Below, piece by piece: positions 1 to 11,500 of a DNA stretch of 64,000 nucleotides (its first letter is position 1; each line of letters begins with the position of its first letter). Source of the DNA: Haematobia irritans (Eukaryota; Arthropoda; Insecta; Diptera; Muscidae). The stretch spans positions 88,351,983 through 88,415,982 of the forward strand of contig NC_134398.1 of the NCBI RefSeq assembly GCF_050003625.1, in the 5' to 3' direction. Made by a program: the position numbers and the translations under genes. Below the pieces are notes generated by a model. The model was not told the DNA's origin. It did no database searches and saw only the letters and a program-made list of their open reading frames with translations.

Positions 1-781
1 AAATGTTGCATTTACCAGATTAGTTTAATACATGTTTGTAATCTTTTAGTTGTTTTTCGTTTTTATTTTTTAAATGAAAAATGTAATTTTCTTAATAAAA
101 CAATGTTAAATTTTAGGCAACAACAAAAAAAAATTACATTTTCCCCTTCATGGAAATTTATTTCGTGCTCTTAATTTCTTTTTATTTGCATTTTAATGCT
201 ATGTCAATACTTGTCGTATACGCGTTTGGTTCGAGTATTAAACTAATGTGGTAAATGGTTTGATGTGCTCAGTAGCCAATCTCCCATCTTCTTCTTTTAT
301 TATCTTTGCTCTAGATAAGCATTAAATGGATGTGGCAACCATGTCCAAATATGTTTTTTCTGTGCGTGTACACAACATTTGGCTTGCGTCATACCAAATG
401 TTGCATTTACCAGATTAGTTTAATACATGTTTGTAATCTTTTAGTTGTTTTTCCTTTTTATTTTTTAAATGAAAAATGTAATTTCCTTAATAAAACAATG
501 TTAAATTTTAGGCAACAACAAAAAAAAATTACATTTTCCCCTTCATGGAAATTTATTTCGTGCTCTTAATTTCTTTTTATTTGCATTTTAATGCTATGTC
601 AATACTTGTCGTATACGCGTTTGGTTCGAGTATTAAACTAATGTGGTAAATGGTTTGATGTGCTCAGTAGCCAATCTCCCATCTTCTTCTTTTATTATCT
701 TTGCTCTAGATAAGCATTAAATGGATGTGGCAACCATGTCCAAACATGTTTTTTCTGTGCGTGTACACAACATTTGGCTTG
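1..781. repeat. Two-unit tandem duplication, period 395 bp
   Basis: The sequence starting AAATGTTGCATTTACCAG at position 1 restarts at 396 and runs nearly unchanged to about 781; CTAGATAAGC recurs at 311 and 706, giving a 395-bp period. Each unit ends with a segment (CTAGATAAGCATTAAATGG, then ATGTCCAAAYATG and TGTGCGTG) that also forms the right end of family M near 37495-37551, so the duplicated block contains an M-type terminus. There is no coding signal: the 79-codon opening at 330-569 lies across the repeat junction. Few differences separate the units, so the duplication is recent or an assembly artefact. Confidence 0.85.
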
Positions 782-1570
782 TTTTCTGTTAGTACTTGAT
801 ATTCAAGCCGTAACGGACTAAAAGATAACAGAACACTCGTTTATCCAGGACTTGTCCAGAAATTTGTAACACTGACATCAGCTGTTTAAGCTCTTGACCA
901 TAAACAAAGAAACCCAACAAAAAATTTGGAAGTTCTTCCAAAGTCACAACTTTAAAAGCCCTTGCAGAAGATGTACTCCCAATGATGTTCTTTATTTTAA
1001 CTACACAGGAAGTTCTTTTCATTCAATTTTTTATAACATGCTTTTTTCATATTTTCAATAGGTAATTTTACCTTTTTTTGTTTCAAATTGGTTGAAAACA
1101 GTTTAAGAATTCATAAAATGGTACAAATTATTGAAATTTTGTCGAAAAAAATGCTAAATCCAATCTGAAAAAATTGTGAATTTTTGATAATATTTGCGGT
1201 GAAACGTTTCAGACAAGCGTTAGAATTAAAGATTATAAAAAAATATAAAAGTTATTTATTTGACAAAATATCACAGAATTTTTTAATTGACATCCAAAAC
1301 ATTGAATTCGGGTCACACCTAAAGAAGTGATGCAAATTCAGTGCACCGGCTTTTGAAATGGAGGATTTCCGTCCTATGACAAGCCCATGTCAGATTTATC
1401 GCTTCTGCGTCAATTTTGCATCACTTCTGGATCCAAAAAGAACATTTTCATTACTTTTTTGGCGACGCTTTATTTGCTGGGTAGTCACAATTTGCATAGA
1501 GCTCACAACAATACGTAAGCGTGGAAACAAAATATGCCTTGACAATCATCTCACGGATGTTAATTGGTTT
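782..1570. other. AT-rich spacer, no recognised gene
   Basis: An open stretch of 77 codons lies on the minus strand at 789-1022 and another of 80 codons on the plus strand at 1358-1600. Neither has a recognisable motif, and the second overlaps the end of the mariner relic. Nothing else is identified. Confidence 0.4.
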
Positions 1571-2194
1571 TCAAAAATAATTTTCAATATAATCTCCTGA
1601 AACTTTAATACACTTAGTGCAACGCTTTTCTAGCAATTCTATCCCTTGATTAAAGTAGTTTACAACTGTAATTGCATGATCATTTGAGGTAAAACGCTTG
1701 CCAGCAAGGATTTTTTTTTAAGATTTGGGAACAAGTAAAATTCACTAGGAGCTGGGAGTACTTTAATTCGTTGATTTTAGCCATTGTTAACACTCTCTTG
1801 TGCGCTGGTGCGTTGTCTTGATGAAAAATTATTTTTTTGTGTTGTAAGCCAGGACGTTTTTCTCAAATTTGTACATTTAATTGATCCAAATAATTGCAGT
1901 AGTACTCTGAATTTATTGTTTTACCCTTTTGCAGATAGTCAATCAATAAAATACCTTTGAAGTCCCAAAAAACCGTTGCCATAACCTTACCAGCCGATTG
2001 AATTGTTTTTGCCTTCTTTGGAGCACTTATGTCTCTGCCTCATCAACAGTTATGAAACGACGCTTAAAATTCATTTTATTTTGCTTAAAACGATCCAAAC
2101 AAGCTTGAGATATGTTCATTCTTATGCGTTTTTGATCGACTGTTAACAAATGCGGCACCCATCTTTCAGAAAGCTTTTTCATCTGAAAAATGCT
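1571..2194 (-). pseudogene. Mariner transposase relic, C-terminal part
   Basis: Read on the minus strand from about 2190, translation gives mariner signatures: KKLSERWVPHLLTVDQKR, then a disrupted FITVDE block (the first catalytic Asp region), then IQSAGKVMATVFWD after a frame change, GKTINSEYY, FHQDNAPAHK (second catalytic Asp), and an ending SGDYIENYF with a stop at 1571-1573. Several frameshifts and a degraded third-Asp region show it is dead. It continues the N-terminal piece at 3575-3907; the two are separated by a 1.38 kb insertion. The HQDNAPAH and WVPHLL wording resembles the mellifera/mauritiana-type mariners rather than the Himar1-like copy at 49.5 kb. Confidence 0.85.
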
Positions 2195-3574
2195 AAATTT
2201 CAACAATTTTTCAAACATTTTTTCAAAGGATTAGGGTAATATTCAAGTTGAAAAATTGTTGAGAAAATCGCGTTCTCAACAAAAAACAGACATTACCCTC
2301 TACAGTGAAATTCAACACATTAGCAATAATATCTCAAGTGTTATCCTCAAATTGAAATGAATCGCTACTCAATAATTTGTCAAACAATTTTCGATGCGAG
2401 TCAAATTCAAAATTAACATCGTTGCAAATATTTTTCAAGCTAAATTTGTAGGAATGATATCCCCACTTCAAATTGATAGTCAAAGCCAAAATTCTATGAA
2501 TTTTGTATAATTTATTCATTTTCATCAAAATAAAATATATAATAATACGCTACACTACATAATACACTACAATACGAATTGATAAATAATAATCTTATTA
2601 AACATATCAACAAATAAGAACAATAAAAAAAAAAAAACAAACAAACAACAAAACTGTAAATATCTTAAAAATTATTAGTAAACACTTTTGCATTGATAAT
2701 TCGATTTCCTTCCTTTTGGTGGCATAAAACAGCATTAAAATTTATTAACATGCGGGCAATTTGAAATTAGGAACGTACTGGACCGCGTGTTAGAATTAAT
2801 TTCCAGCAGAAGGAATTCACAAAATATCCATTTTAAATTGATAATAGCATATGAATTAAACTGACGATGTGATGCACATTTTCATCCAGAAGTTGTTGAT
2901 TTCAACAATTTGTTGTTTTTAACAATTTTAATTGGTTGCATGTTGTAATGTTTCTGGAAACTTTTTCTTGTCGATAAGCCACTCATTTTTCATTGGTCAG
3001 CTTCTTAATGTTTGCAAGAATGTAGCATTCAAAGATTTTAGTTTTCTGCAAAGAGATTTAAATTTAGTGACTTCTCTAAAGTGTTGATTTAATTTTTTAT
3101 ATTGACGTACCAATTATTATAAACTATTTGAAGCAGTTCCAGTTAATTGTCCACCATCGGTCAGCTTTTTAATGTTTTCAAGAACGTAGAATCCATAATT
3201 TTAGTTTTCTGCAAAGAGATATACATTTAGTGACTTCCTTAAAGTTTTATTTCATTTTTTATTTTCACTTACCTATTTTTATAAACCATATTTGTCTAAA
3301 ATTTTCCATTTTTTTTAATTTCTTGTAATTGACCACGAACTTCGTTGCACAAATAAGTATTGAAAACCAAATGTTTTTTTCGTTGCATTTTAGGGTAGTG
3401 TTTTGTCAAAGTTTTCTCATATTATCTTCAACACCTTTTCAAAGATTTCGTCAACATTTTGGCAAATTGGAAGTAATTCGCAAACAATTTGAAGATGTAT
3501 TGAAGATGAGCTATTTCAAGTCAAGTTGAATTTATGTTGAAAATTATATTTACCCTCAAACTGAAAAGTTATTG
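2195..3574. mobile_element. 1.38 kb insertion splitting the mariner relic
   Basis: It is bounded by 15-bp direct repeats CATCTGAAAAATGCT (2180-2194) and CATTTGAAAAACGCT (3575-3589), 13 of 15 identical. Removing it rejoins the mariner reading frame exactly at ...SVFQM/KKLSERW. The interior is non-coding and AT-rich, with two diverged copies of a roughly 165-bp unit (2993-3080 and 3156-3245, each with TTTTCTGCAAAGAGAT and TTTAGTGACTTC). Ends carry similar but imperfect motifs (TTAGGGTAATATTCAA at left, TTTACCCTCAAACTG at right). A long target duplication favours retroposition, but no tail or tRNA-like head is visible, so the class is unknown. Confidence 0.7.
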
Positions 3575-3907
3575 CATTTGAAAAACGCTCATCCTGTGTT
3601 TATTGGGATCATTTGAGATGCCCATGATATTAGTAATTTCACGCACTTTTATTCGTCGTTCATTTAATACCATATAATGCACTTTGGCTACAATTTCTGT
3701 TATTGTTGCTGTTTTTGGACGTCCACTACGTGGTTCATCTTCAATGCTTCTACGACCACGTTTAAATTCAGCAACCCAATTTTTTACTGTTGCATGTGAA
3801 GGAGCACTTTCACCTAACACATTCACCATATCATTATGAATTTCTTGTCCCGATAAACCTTTTTTATGTAAATATTTAATGACAGCACGCATTTCTAATT
3901 TTTCCAT
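3575..3907 (-). pseudogene. Mariner transposase relic, N-terminal part
   Basis: From the ATG at 3905-3907 the minus strand encodes the mariner N-terminal DNA-binding region: EMRAVIKYLHKKGLSGQEIH, the linker NWVAEFKRGR, EDEPRSGRP (the conserved GRP hook between the two helix-turn-helix motifs), and VREITNIMGIS from the second HTH. Intact mariner transposases are about 345 residues; only about 105 are present before the insertion. No terminal inverted repeat was found upstream, where a T2-family fragment begins near 3988. Confidence 0.9.
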
Positions 3908-3987
3908 TGTAAAAAAATTGCGGATACGTCTTTTTGAACATATGTTTCTATATGAAGGAGTTGCCAGATCGAAACAAGACTGCTAAG

Positions 3988-4377
3988 AACTAAAAAAACT
4001 CGTGGAAGTGAGAAAAATGTGAGGGAATATACAATTAGGCAGAACAAAATTTTTGAGCACAATCTTCTTAGGGAGAAAATTCTTCTAAGCATATAATATT
4101 TTTGGGTTCAAAATATTTCCAAACACATTATATGTTCACATAATAACATATAGTTTTTTGGAAGACAACATTATTGAATTTGGATGGAAAAATACATAAT
4201 GTTTGGAACTTAGACTACCCAAACATATTATATTGTTTAGACCAATATGCTTTCAAACATATTATATATTGGAAGAAATCCAATATATAAATGTTTGGGC
4301 AATATCCAAAAATGTATATCCTTGAACCAAAATGTGTTTGGGAGTATATGTTACACAAGCGATTTTTTTTGAGGGTG
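3988..4377 (-). mobile_element. T2-family fragment (left half)
   Basis: On the minus strand this runs from the T2 terminus CACCCTCAAAAAAAATCGC (4358-4377), through repeated CATATGTTTGGG-like motifs, to the shared core with CTCGTGGAAGTGAG (about 4005). It matches the first half of the full copies at 22367-23858 and 29984-30960 in reverse. The tRNA-like module and the right end are missing, apparently truncated at the mariner relic. Confidence 0.75.
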
Positions 4378-4384
4378 TTTATAG

Positions 4385-4560
4385 ATATGTAAGTTTAATT
4401 AAAACAAAAGTGTAGGTATGTTGAGTACTCGTCCATGATTGCTTATCGACTTATATTTTTTTAAATGAATTACAAACATTCATGCTTATTTCTATTCTAA
4501 CATAATTATATTTAAGAAATTTTGTTGCAAGCAAGCAAATGTTTAGAAATTGGAATTAAC
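4385..4560. repeat. Dispersed repeat, inverted copy at about 20820-21010
   Basis: The stretch with ATTGCTTATCGACTTA and TTGCTTGCAGC-like motifs reappears in reverse orientation near 20840-21005. No ends or coding sequence were recognised. Confidence 0.5.
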
Positions 4561-4644
4561 TATTTGGAGCCTTAAACAAAGATATGCTTAGGATGAAACA
4601 TAACATGGTTGCACAGCGCAAAACTTTTGTTGTTTGAACAAATT

Positions 4645-4716
4645 CTGAATATATATATGCTTGAAGTAGAATATGTTTGGGAGTATATGTTACAGAGGCG
4701 ATTTTTTTGAGGGTGC
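4645..4716 (-). mobile_element. T2-family terminal fragment
   Basis: Minus strand: the T2 end CACCCTCAAAAAAATCGC followed by CTCTGTAACATATACTCCC. Only about 70 bp remain. Confidence 0.65.
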
Positions 4717-4724
4717 AAAGTTCA

Positions 4725-4965
4725 AGATGGTCGTATCATGGGTAAAATGTTAAAATTTTAAGACATTCTGAATTATTCGAGAAGTACGAATAAATCTTTA
4801 TGCTTCATTTGTGTATAAATATGCCCATTTTTAGTTCATTTAACTAACGCACGCAAAAAATTATTAGAACAAAGGAAACTTTTTCCAAACATGATAATTC
4901 CATGAACTTAAATAAATTTATATTGGCTTCAGTGAAATAGAGGGTTAGCTTTTTGTTGAGTGTAC
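4725..4965 (-). mobile_element. N-family MITE, degraded copy
   Basis: The reverse complement starts TACACTCAACAAAAAGCTAA and then follows the 515-bp nested MITE at 22526-23040 (TTTCACTGAAGCCAAT, GTTAGTTAAATGAACTA, CAAATGAAGCATAAAGAT), stopping short of the far terminus. Non-coding. Confidence 0.65.
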
Positions 4966-5141
4966 ATTTTTAATGTATGAAATCCTCAGATAGTAACAAG
5001 AATTTACTGATGCGATTACACCTACAAAATAATTCGCTTATCTTAAATACATCCCAAACATATTTTGCAGGAACCATATGTTATATATTGTTGGATATGG
5101 CCAAAACATTATGATGTTTGTGTTAACATATAAGGTCTGTT
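4966..5141. other. T2-like debris
   Basis: Short CATATTTTG/CATATGTTATAT motifs resembling T2 interiors; no boundaries are definable. Confidence 0.35.
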
Positions 5142-6010
5142 CCTTTACTTTACTCGTAGTAAAAAGTAGTAAAAGAGAGAAATATTGAAAATCCTCTCAG
5201 AATTCAAAATTTGTTAAATGTACAGGAACGAAAATATAGTAAAAAATGGTAAAACTGTCAAATAAAAAACAAAAGAAGAATTGTGATTTGAAAAAATATT
5301 TTCAAAACATGGAAGTAGGTAGGTTAAATACTTTTACATTTTGACAAATTGCAGATTTTTTTGCAGGAAACTTTGAAATCCTTGTTGCGACGGAAAAGGT
5401 TATTAATAGTGCCCCTTGTGCAAAATTTGAAATCAAAGTAAAACTCTGGCTTCTGGGCAATATAAGCACAGTAATAGCGCATATCATCAGTATCTTGTAT
5501 ATGGGGTGTGTTATTCCGTTTATATCACATAAAAAAAAACGATTTCTGACCAAAGAAGGTACATATAGTCTTGATCAGGGAGAAATTATAAGACGATATA
5601 ACGTTGTCCGTATGTCTGTCTGTTGTAATCACTCTACAGTCTTCAATGATGAACCCATATTTTATCTACATCCAGGTCCAGTTCGAAGATGGCTACATCG
5701 GTCCAAGTTTCAATTTTGCACCCATATAAACCTACCCCCAGTTGGATTCTTCAGCACATAGACATGTACTTTTAGCCGATTTGCATGAAATTTAAAACGT
5801 AGATGTTCTCTTGGTCCATTAATAGGTGTGCCGAGTTTGGTATGAGTCGGAAAAGGTTTTGGTACTTTTTTCGAAACAAGTGCTATTGGTTAGGTATTGT
5901 TTTGAAATTCCAAATTGTGGAGTCTACACGTTCAATCTAAAGCACACATTTTATCTCTAGAATACGTAGAATTTTGTAAGGAATGCAGATAAGAAAATAT
6001 AACAATAATC
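5142..6010 (-). mobile_element. G-family repeat, copy 1 (interrupted by the LINE)
   Basis: It starts TGTTCCTTTACTTTACTCG and in reverse orientation matches the G copy at 31540-33018, including the ATGTACAGGAACG segment that is the unoccupied site for the H insertion at 32378-32951. It includes R-like text (GGCTACATCGGTCC, TATATAACG-type boxes). Two shadow ORFs (5302-5553 minus, 5495-5761 plus) lie in it, and the first has a counterpart at 32043-32291; they reflect repeat similarity, not a gene. The repeat stops at ACAATAATCG (about 6010), where the Jockey 3' tail begins. Confidence 0.65.
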
Positions 6011-9000
6011 GATTTTATTCAATTCAATTCAATTCATTTATTCATCTAGCTTTTCATTTTATATACATGTATACATAAAAACATAATTGTATGAGATTTA
6101 TCTTAAAGATAGTACAGCATATTAATCTTATGACTAGACAAATTATATCAGTTGTAACAATTTATATTACTTTAAATTAAGTACAAGGTAAAAATAGGAA
6201 AAACCTTACATGTAGAGGAAGGGACAAATATTAGTTGAAAAAGCGTAAGCCTGTGATGGACTATTTATAGAAATAGTATATCACAAAGCTTGGGTTTTTC
6301 ATTTGATAATTTCTTGATCGGTAAAAATTATTTATTATATTAAGTTAGTGCATTCACTCATTATGCGATAAGGAGAAATAGATGTATTTGTAAAGAATTT
6401 GTCATTTTGTCTTTGAATAAATTCTGTTAGCATCTCATAGCCAGTTTCAATATGCAATAAGCGTGTTCGATACATCCAAGGTTTACCATGAATCATTTTA
6501 AGGCATTTGTTCTGTATGATTTGGAGTTTCTTTATATTATATTTAGCAGTAGAATACCATACTGGGGATCCATATACAATAATGGGCCTAATTACACATT
6601 TATACAACAAGTTCTTATTTCTAATGTTAAGTTTTGAGTGGCGATGAAGAAGAGGCCATAGTGCTCTAAAAGATCTAGTAGCCTTATTACAAACCATTTC
6701 AATATGCTTGTTAAATTTGAGTTTCTTATCAAGAATAACGCCAAGATACTTAACCTGATCCTGTATATCTACTTCAGTATTGTTGAACGATAATTTCCGT
6801 CTAGGGATCCTCTTGTGTGAATTATTAAACGGAAAGATAGCGGCTTGTGTTTTAGTGTGATTAATTTTTATCTTCCATTTCGAGAAATACCTTGTACAAG
6901 ATCTCAGACTTTTTTCCATCTTTTTCAAAAGTGCACTTGTGAGTTTACTAGATGTAATTAAAGCAGTATCATCTGCATAGAGAGCAATGTCTGTAAAGCG
7001 AGGTTTTTTGAGATCGGAAATATAGATATTATACAGCAGAGGAGACAATACAGAGCCCTGGGGAAGGCCTGCAGGAATAATTCTCCTGCCTGACGATGAT
7101 TCGTTTATATGTACCCTATAAGATCGATTTTCAAGGAAGTCATTGATGATCTTGCAGAGGTACGTAGGGAAACCAAAATCCATAAGTTTATAAATCATCC
7201 CTTGATGCCAAATGGTATCAAACGCCTTTTCGATATCTAGCATAATTATACCAGTAGATTTCCTATTGCGCTTGTTGGACAGAATCATATTCTTAATACT
7301 ACATACCTGGTGGATAGTACTATGGCCAGTCTTGAAACCGAATTGCTCATCAGCAACAATATCATGTGAATAAACAAACTCATCCAATCGTGAGTGTATA
7401 ATTCTTTCATAAATCTTTCCTATGTTACTAAGGAGGCTGATAGGTCGATAGCTGCTAGTGTCCTTCGACGCCTTGTTAGGCTTGTGTACAGCTATGATCT
7501 TAGCCACTTTAAACGAGCTCGGAAAATAGTTCAGCCGTAGGCAACTATTGAAAATGTGTAAAAGGTTCGTCTTAGCCCCCTCTGATAGGTGCTTGAGTAA
7601 TATATTGGGCACGTTATCAAGTCCAGGTGACTTAGTAACCTTCAATCTTCTCAAAATGCCATCAAGTTCTTCCCTCGAGATTTCAGCCACATCCTCTTTA
7701 CAAGGTGGTTGAGAATTGAGTTCAAGGACTTTGCGGACTATGGTTCGTTCGGAGGGGTGGTGAAAATCCCCCGTGAGATCATGAGATTTGGCAAAGGTAT
7801 CGGCCAATATTTCAGCCTTTTCCTGGTCTGAGACCAGGTTTCTATCGCCCACCTGCAGTGGAGGAATCTTGTTGGAGCCTTTACCTCTCAAGCCTCTGCT
7901 GATACTCCAAAAACTTTTATCACCCGGCTTCATTCTGGAAAGAAGGTTAGACCAGTTCCTATTTCTTTCCTCACTTATTCTGTCCTCGATTTTCCTGTTC
8001 AAAAACTTACAGCACTGTTTATAAAAATTCTTTTCCGTTACATTAGGTGTTCTTTGCTGTTTCCTTTTAAATTTATTCCTGGCTCCTATTAATCTCGCAA
8101 TATCCCTGGGAATTTTATTATGTCCCCCGTGCGCAATAGCAGGGGTTGCAGCACTCCTTGCTGTCATAATACAGTCCGTAAAACGCGTCAATGCATCGTC
8201 CATTTTCCCCCTTGTATCGAAACTGGATTCAGTACCTACAGTCAGATTATTATCGACCTGGTGTCTATAAATTGTCCAATTACATCTAGAATAGTCAAAT
8301 CTGGTAGTGTTCACAACATCATTAGTCTGACACGCTACTGTACAAATTATTGGACGGTGATCAGACGGAAAAACATACCCTAAGGTTTCGAGGTCGATAT
8401 TGAAAGAAGAATTGCTCAAGAGAAGGTCAATCGTCGATGGGTTTCGATGATCCTGATGAGGATATAAAGTTGGGCTGTTGGGGCCATAAATAAAGAAATT
8501 TCTGCCTTGGGACATACGATACAAAACTGAGCCGGCAGAATTGACCTGGGAACAATTCCAAGAGGGATGTTTCGCGTTCAGATCACCAACGAGAATGAAC
8601 TCGGCATCATCTGTTGTTAGTGCAGATATATCGTCAGCAAAATGAGGACTGTATCTGGGAGAATAAGCTGTAGTTATCTTAATTTTCCGATTGTTTAAAT
8701 AAATTTCAACAGACAGATTCTCTATGTAATGAGTATTTGTTAAGGGCAGTAAGCAATGTCTGATAGACCTATGGATCAATAGAGCAACACCGCCACCTCT
8801 AGAAGTGGTCCGATCATTACGATAAATAACAAAATTTCTAAAATAGGTTTTATGTTTATCGGTTAAAAAAGTTTCATTAAGTGAGGCAATATGAACCTTT
8901 TGATCTTCTAACAGATATTCAAATTGTTTCAAAAGAGAGTGGTTTGAAATTCCATTCGAATTCAAATGAATTATTCTTAAATGCCCTAAATTAAAATTTT

Positions 9001-9065
9001 TAAGGCGCCAATTGGTTACTTCCATTGTTTTACTTGCAGCGTAATCTCTAGGTCTCTCCTTCTAA
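6011..9065 (-). mobile_element. Jockey-clade non-LTR retrotransposon, 5'-truncated
   Basis: The minus-strand LINE contains a complete ORF2 and a roughly 320-bp 3' untranslated region ending, instead of in poly(A), in tandem GAATT units (reverse complement of 6013-6045, ATTCAATTCAATTC). No ORF1 (gag-like) is present: within about 40 bp upstream of the ORF2 ATG the sequence changes to a T2 fragment, so the copy is truncated just before ORF2. It sits inside G copy 1 at its 3' end. Target duplications could not be identified. Confidence 0.85.
6335..9025 (-). CDS. LINE ORF2: apurinic-type endonuclease plus reverse transcriptase
   Basis: This is an uninterrupted 896-residue reading frame for target-primed reverse transcription. 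Residues 15-225 form an EEP-type endonuclease: HLNSNGI (about 20-26), LNET with Glu51, VGDLNAKHPSW (Asp148, Asn150) and SDHRPI (Asp222, His223). Residues about 500-770 form the reverse transcriptase: YRPISLLSNIGKIYERII (526-543), LDIEKAFD with catalytic Asp597, LPQGSVLSPLLYN (654-666) and the YADD box (683-686). The C-terminal part has YLGVILDKKL and IRPIIVYGSPVW and lacks an RNase H domain, as expected for the Jockey clade, where ORF2 is about 900 residues. The ATG at 9023-9025 is followed directly by the endonuclease. All key residues are present, so the protein could be active, but without ORF1 and a promoter this copy probably cannot move alone. Confidence 0.93.
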   Translation of the reverse strand: MEVTNWRLKNFNLGHLRIIHLNSNGISNHSLLKQFEYLLEDQKVHIASLNETFLTDKHKTYFRNFVIYRNDRTTSRGGGVALLIHRSIRHCLLPLTNTHYIENLSVEIYLNNRKIKITTAYSPRYSPHFADDISALTTDDAEFILVGDLNAKHPSWNCSQVNSAGSVLYRMSQGRNFFIYGPNSPTLYPHQDHRNPSTIDLLLSNSSFNIDLETLGYVFPSDHRPIICTVACQTNDVVNTTRFDYSRCNWTIYRHQVDNNLTVGTESSFDTRGKMDDALTRFTDCIMTARSAATPAIAHGGHNKIPRDIARLIGARNKFKRKQQRTPNVTEKNFYKQCCKFLNRKIEDRISEERNRNWSNLLSRMKPGDKSFWSISRGLRGKGSNKIPPLQVGDRNLVSDQEKAEILADTFAKSHDLTGDFHHPSERTIVRKVLELNSQPPCKEDVAEISREELDGILRRLKVTKSPGLDNVPNILLKHLSEGAKTNLLHIFNSCLRLNYFPSSFKVAKIIAVHKPNKASKDTSSYRPISLLSNIGKIYERIIHSRLDEFVYSHDIVADEQFGFKTGHSTIHQVCSIKNMILSNKRNRKSTGIIMLDIEKAFDTIWHQGMIYKLMDFGFPTYLCKIINDFLENRSYRVHINESSSGRRIIPAGLPQGSVLSPLLYNIYISDLKKPRFTDIALYADDTALITSSKLTSALLKKMEKSLRSCTRYFSKWKIKINHTKTQAAIFPFNNSHKRIPRRKLSFNNTEVDIQDQVKYLGVILDKKLKFNKHIEMVCNKATRSFRALWPLLHRHSKLNIRNKNLLYKCVIRPIIVYGSPVWYSTAKYNIKKLQIIQNKCLKMIHGKPWMYRTRLLHIETGYEMLTEFIQRQNDKFFTNTSISPYRIMSECTNLI

Positions 9066-9640
9066 ACACATGTATGTTTATGGGCTATTTCCAAATTAAT
9101 ATATGATTGCGTCTAAGCATATTATATTTACAAATCTTTTATGTCCCAAACATGTTATGCTAGTTTATGAACATTATATGCTTGCACTCAAAAATTTTAT
9201 GTTAAAAACTTTAAGTTACAAACATATAATTTTTACACCCAAACATGGGAGCCACCGTGGTGCAATGGTTAGCATGCCCGACTTGCATACACAAGGTCGT
9301 GAGTTCGATTCCTGCTTCGACCGAACACCAAAAAGTTTTTCAGCGGTGGATTATCCCACCTCAGTAATACTGGTGACATTTCTGAGGGTTTCAAAGCATC
9401 TCTAAGTGGTTTCACTGGAATGTGGAACGCCGTTCGGACTCGGCTATAAAAAGGAGGTCCCTAGTCATTGAGCTTACAATGGAATCGAGCAGCACTCAGT
9501 GACAAGAGAGAAGTTCGCCAATGTGGTATCACAATGGACTGAATAGTCTAAGTGAGCCGGATACATCGGGCTGCCAACTAACCTAACCTAACCTACAAAC
9601 AAACATATGAAAAACAGTCTTTTTCGTCCGTGCACGTTGA
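9066..9640 (+). mobile_element. T2-family fragment (right half) hosting a SINE
   Basis: Motifs CATGTATGTTTATGGGC, CAAGCATATTATATTTACA-like text and CCCAAACATGTTATGCTAG match the right half of full T2 elements. The sequence is interrupted at CAAACAT (9240-9246) by a SINE and resumes at CAAACAT (9600-9606), running to the T2 terminus GTCTTTTTCGTCCGTG. Confidence 0.75.
9247..9599 (+). mobile_element. tRNA-derived SINE, full length (copy 1)
   Basis: The 5' head is tRNA-like. It has an A-box-like TGGTGCAATGGTTAGC, a loop CTTGCAT where TGC occupies the anticodon position (Ala-type), and a B box GAGTTCGATTCC. An unrelated body follows (CCAAAAAGTTTTTCAGCGG, GGCTATAAAAAGGAGGTCCC), and the 3' end is CTAACCTAACCTAACC. 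Direct repeats CAAACAT flank it at 9240-9246 and 9600-9606. No protein is encoded; a 100-codon opening through the head is a shadow. Expected to depend on a LINE for mobility and on internal pol III boxes for transcription (family knowledge). Confidence 0.9.
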
Positions 9641-11026
<1,386 letters not shown>

Positions 11027-11500
11027 CACGCAAAAAATAATTCTTTCCTCCCAAACGAAATTTTAGACAAACAAATATCGTTTCCCATTTGCTTTTCGTT
11101 GCAAGGAAGTTTATTTGGAAGACAACTATATACTTTTACAGGAAGTGAAAACTATTTCATAAAACAAAATATTTTTCTAATAGTATCTTCCCTCACATCT
11201 TTCCCACTTCCACGCTGTTTATCTAGTTCTTAGCATTTTTTGTGTAACATAAACAATGTAGAAGAAATTATTCCTGGATGGAGAATCGAACCGCGGGGTA
11301 CACAGTTTGTAAGCCAACATACTATGCACTGGGTTACATAGCTGTTATAGTCTTCAACAGGAATTATCGCTATAGGCATCAACGAACAAGCAAAACATAC
11401 AGTCAAGTAGTTTTATTTATAGAGCACAGTTTTGGGTGCCCACAAGACGATGTAAAGAAACTTTATTTAAAACAAAAACATACGTTAGTTGGCCACTTTT
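11027..11500 (-). mobile_element. T3-family element, truncated copy with one tRNA-like module
   Basis: The left terminus CACGCAAAAAATAATTC follows TA at 11025-11026. In reverse orientation the copy parallels the complete T3 element at 54704-55522: the terminal block CGAAATTTTAGACAAAC, a core CCCTCACATCTTTC/TTCCACG, a minus-strand Val-type tRNA-like module (about 11278-11346, B box GGTTCGATTCTCC with TTACAAACTG), and GTGGGC/AAATAAAGTTTC on the other side. It stops near 11500, exactly where the second, Ala-type module would begin. Openings here (11278-11532) are shadows. Confidence 0.75.

Noticed and set aside
5302..5553. 83-codon ORF with a counterpart at 32043-32291
   Set aside because: Similarity extends through non-coding flanks of the G repeat; no domain, and surrounding indels break the frame.
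9247..9320. tRNA-Ala gene
   Set aside because: A- and B-box-like segments are present, but acceptor and anticodon stems do not pair, and the same head repeats in five SINE copies.
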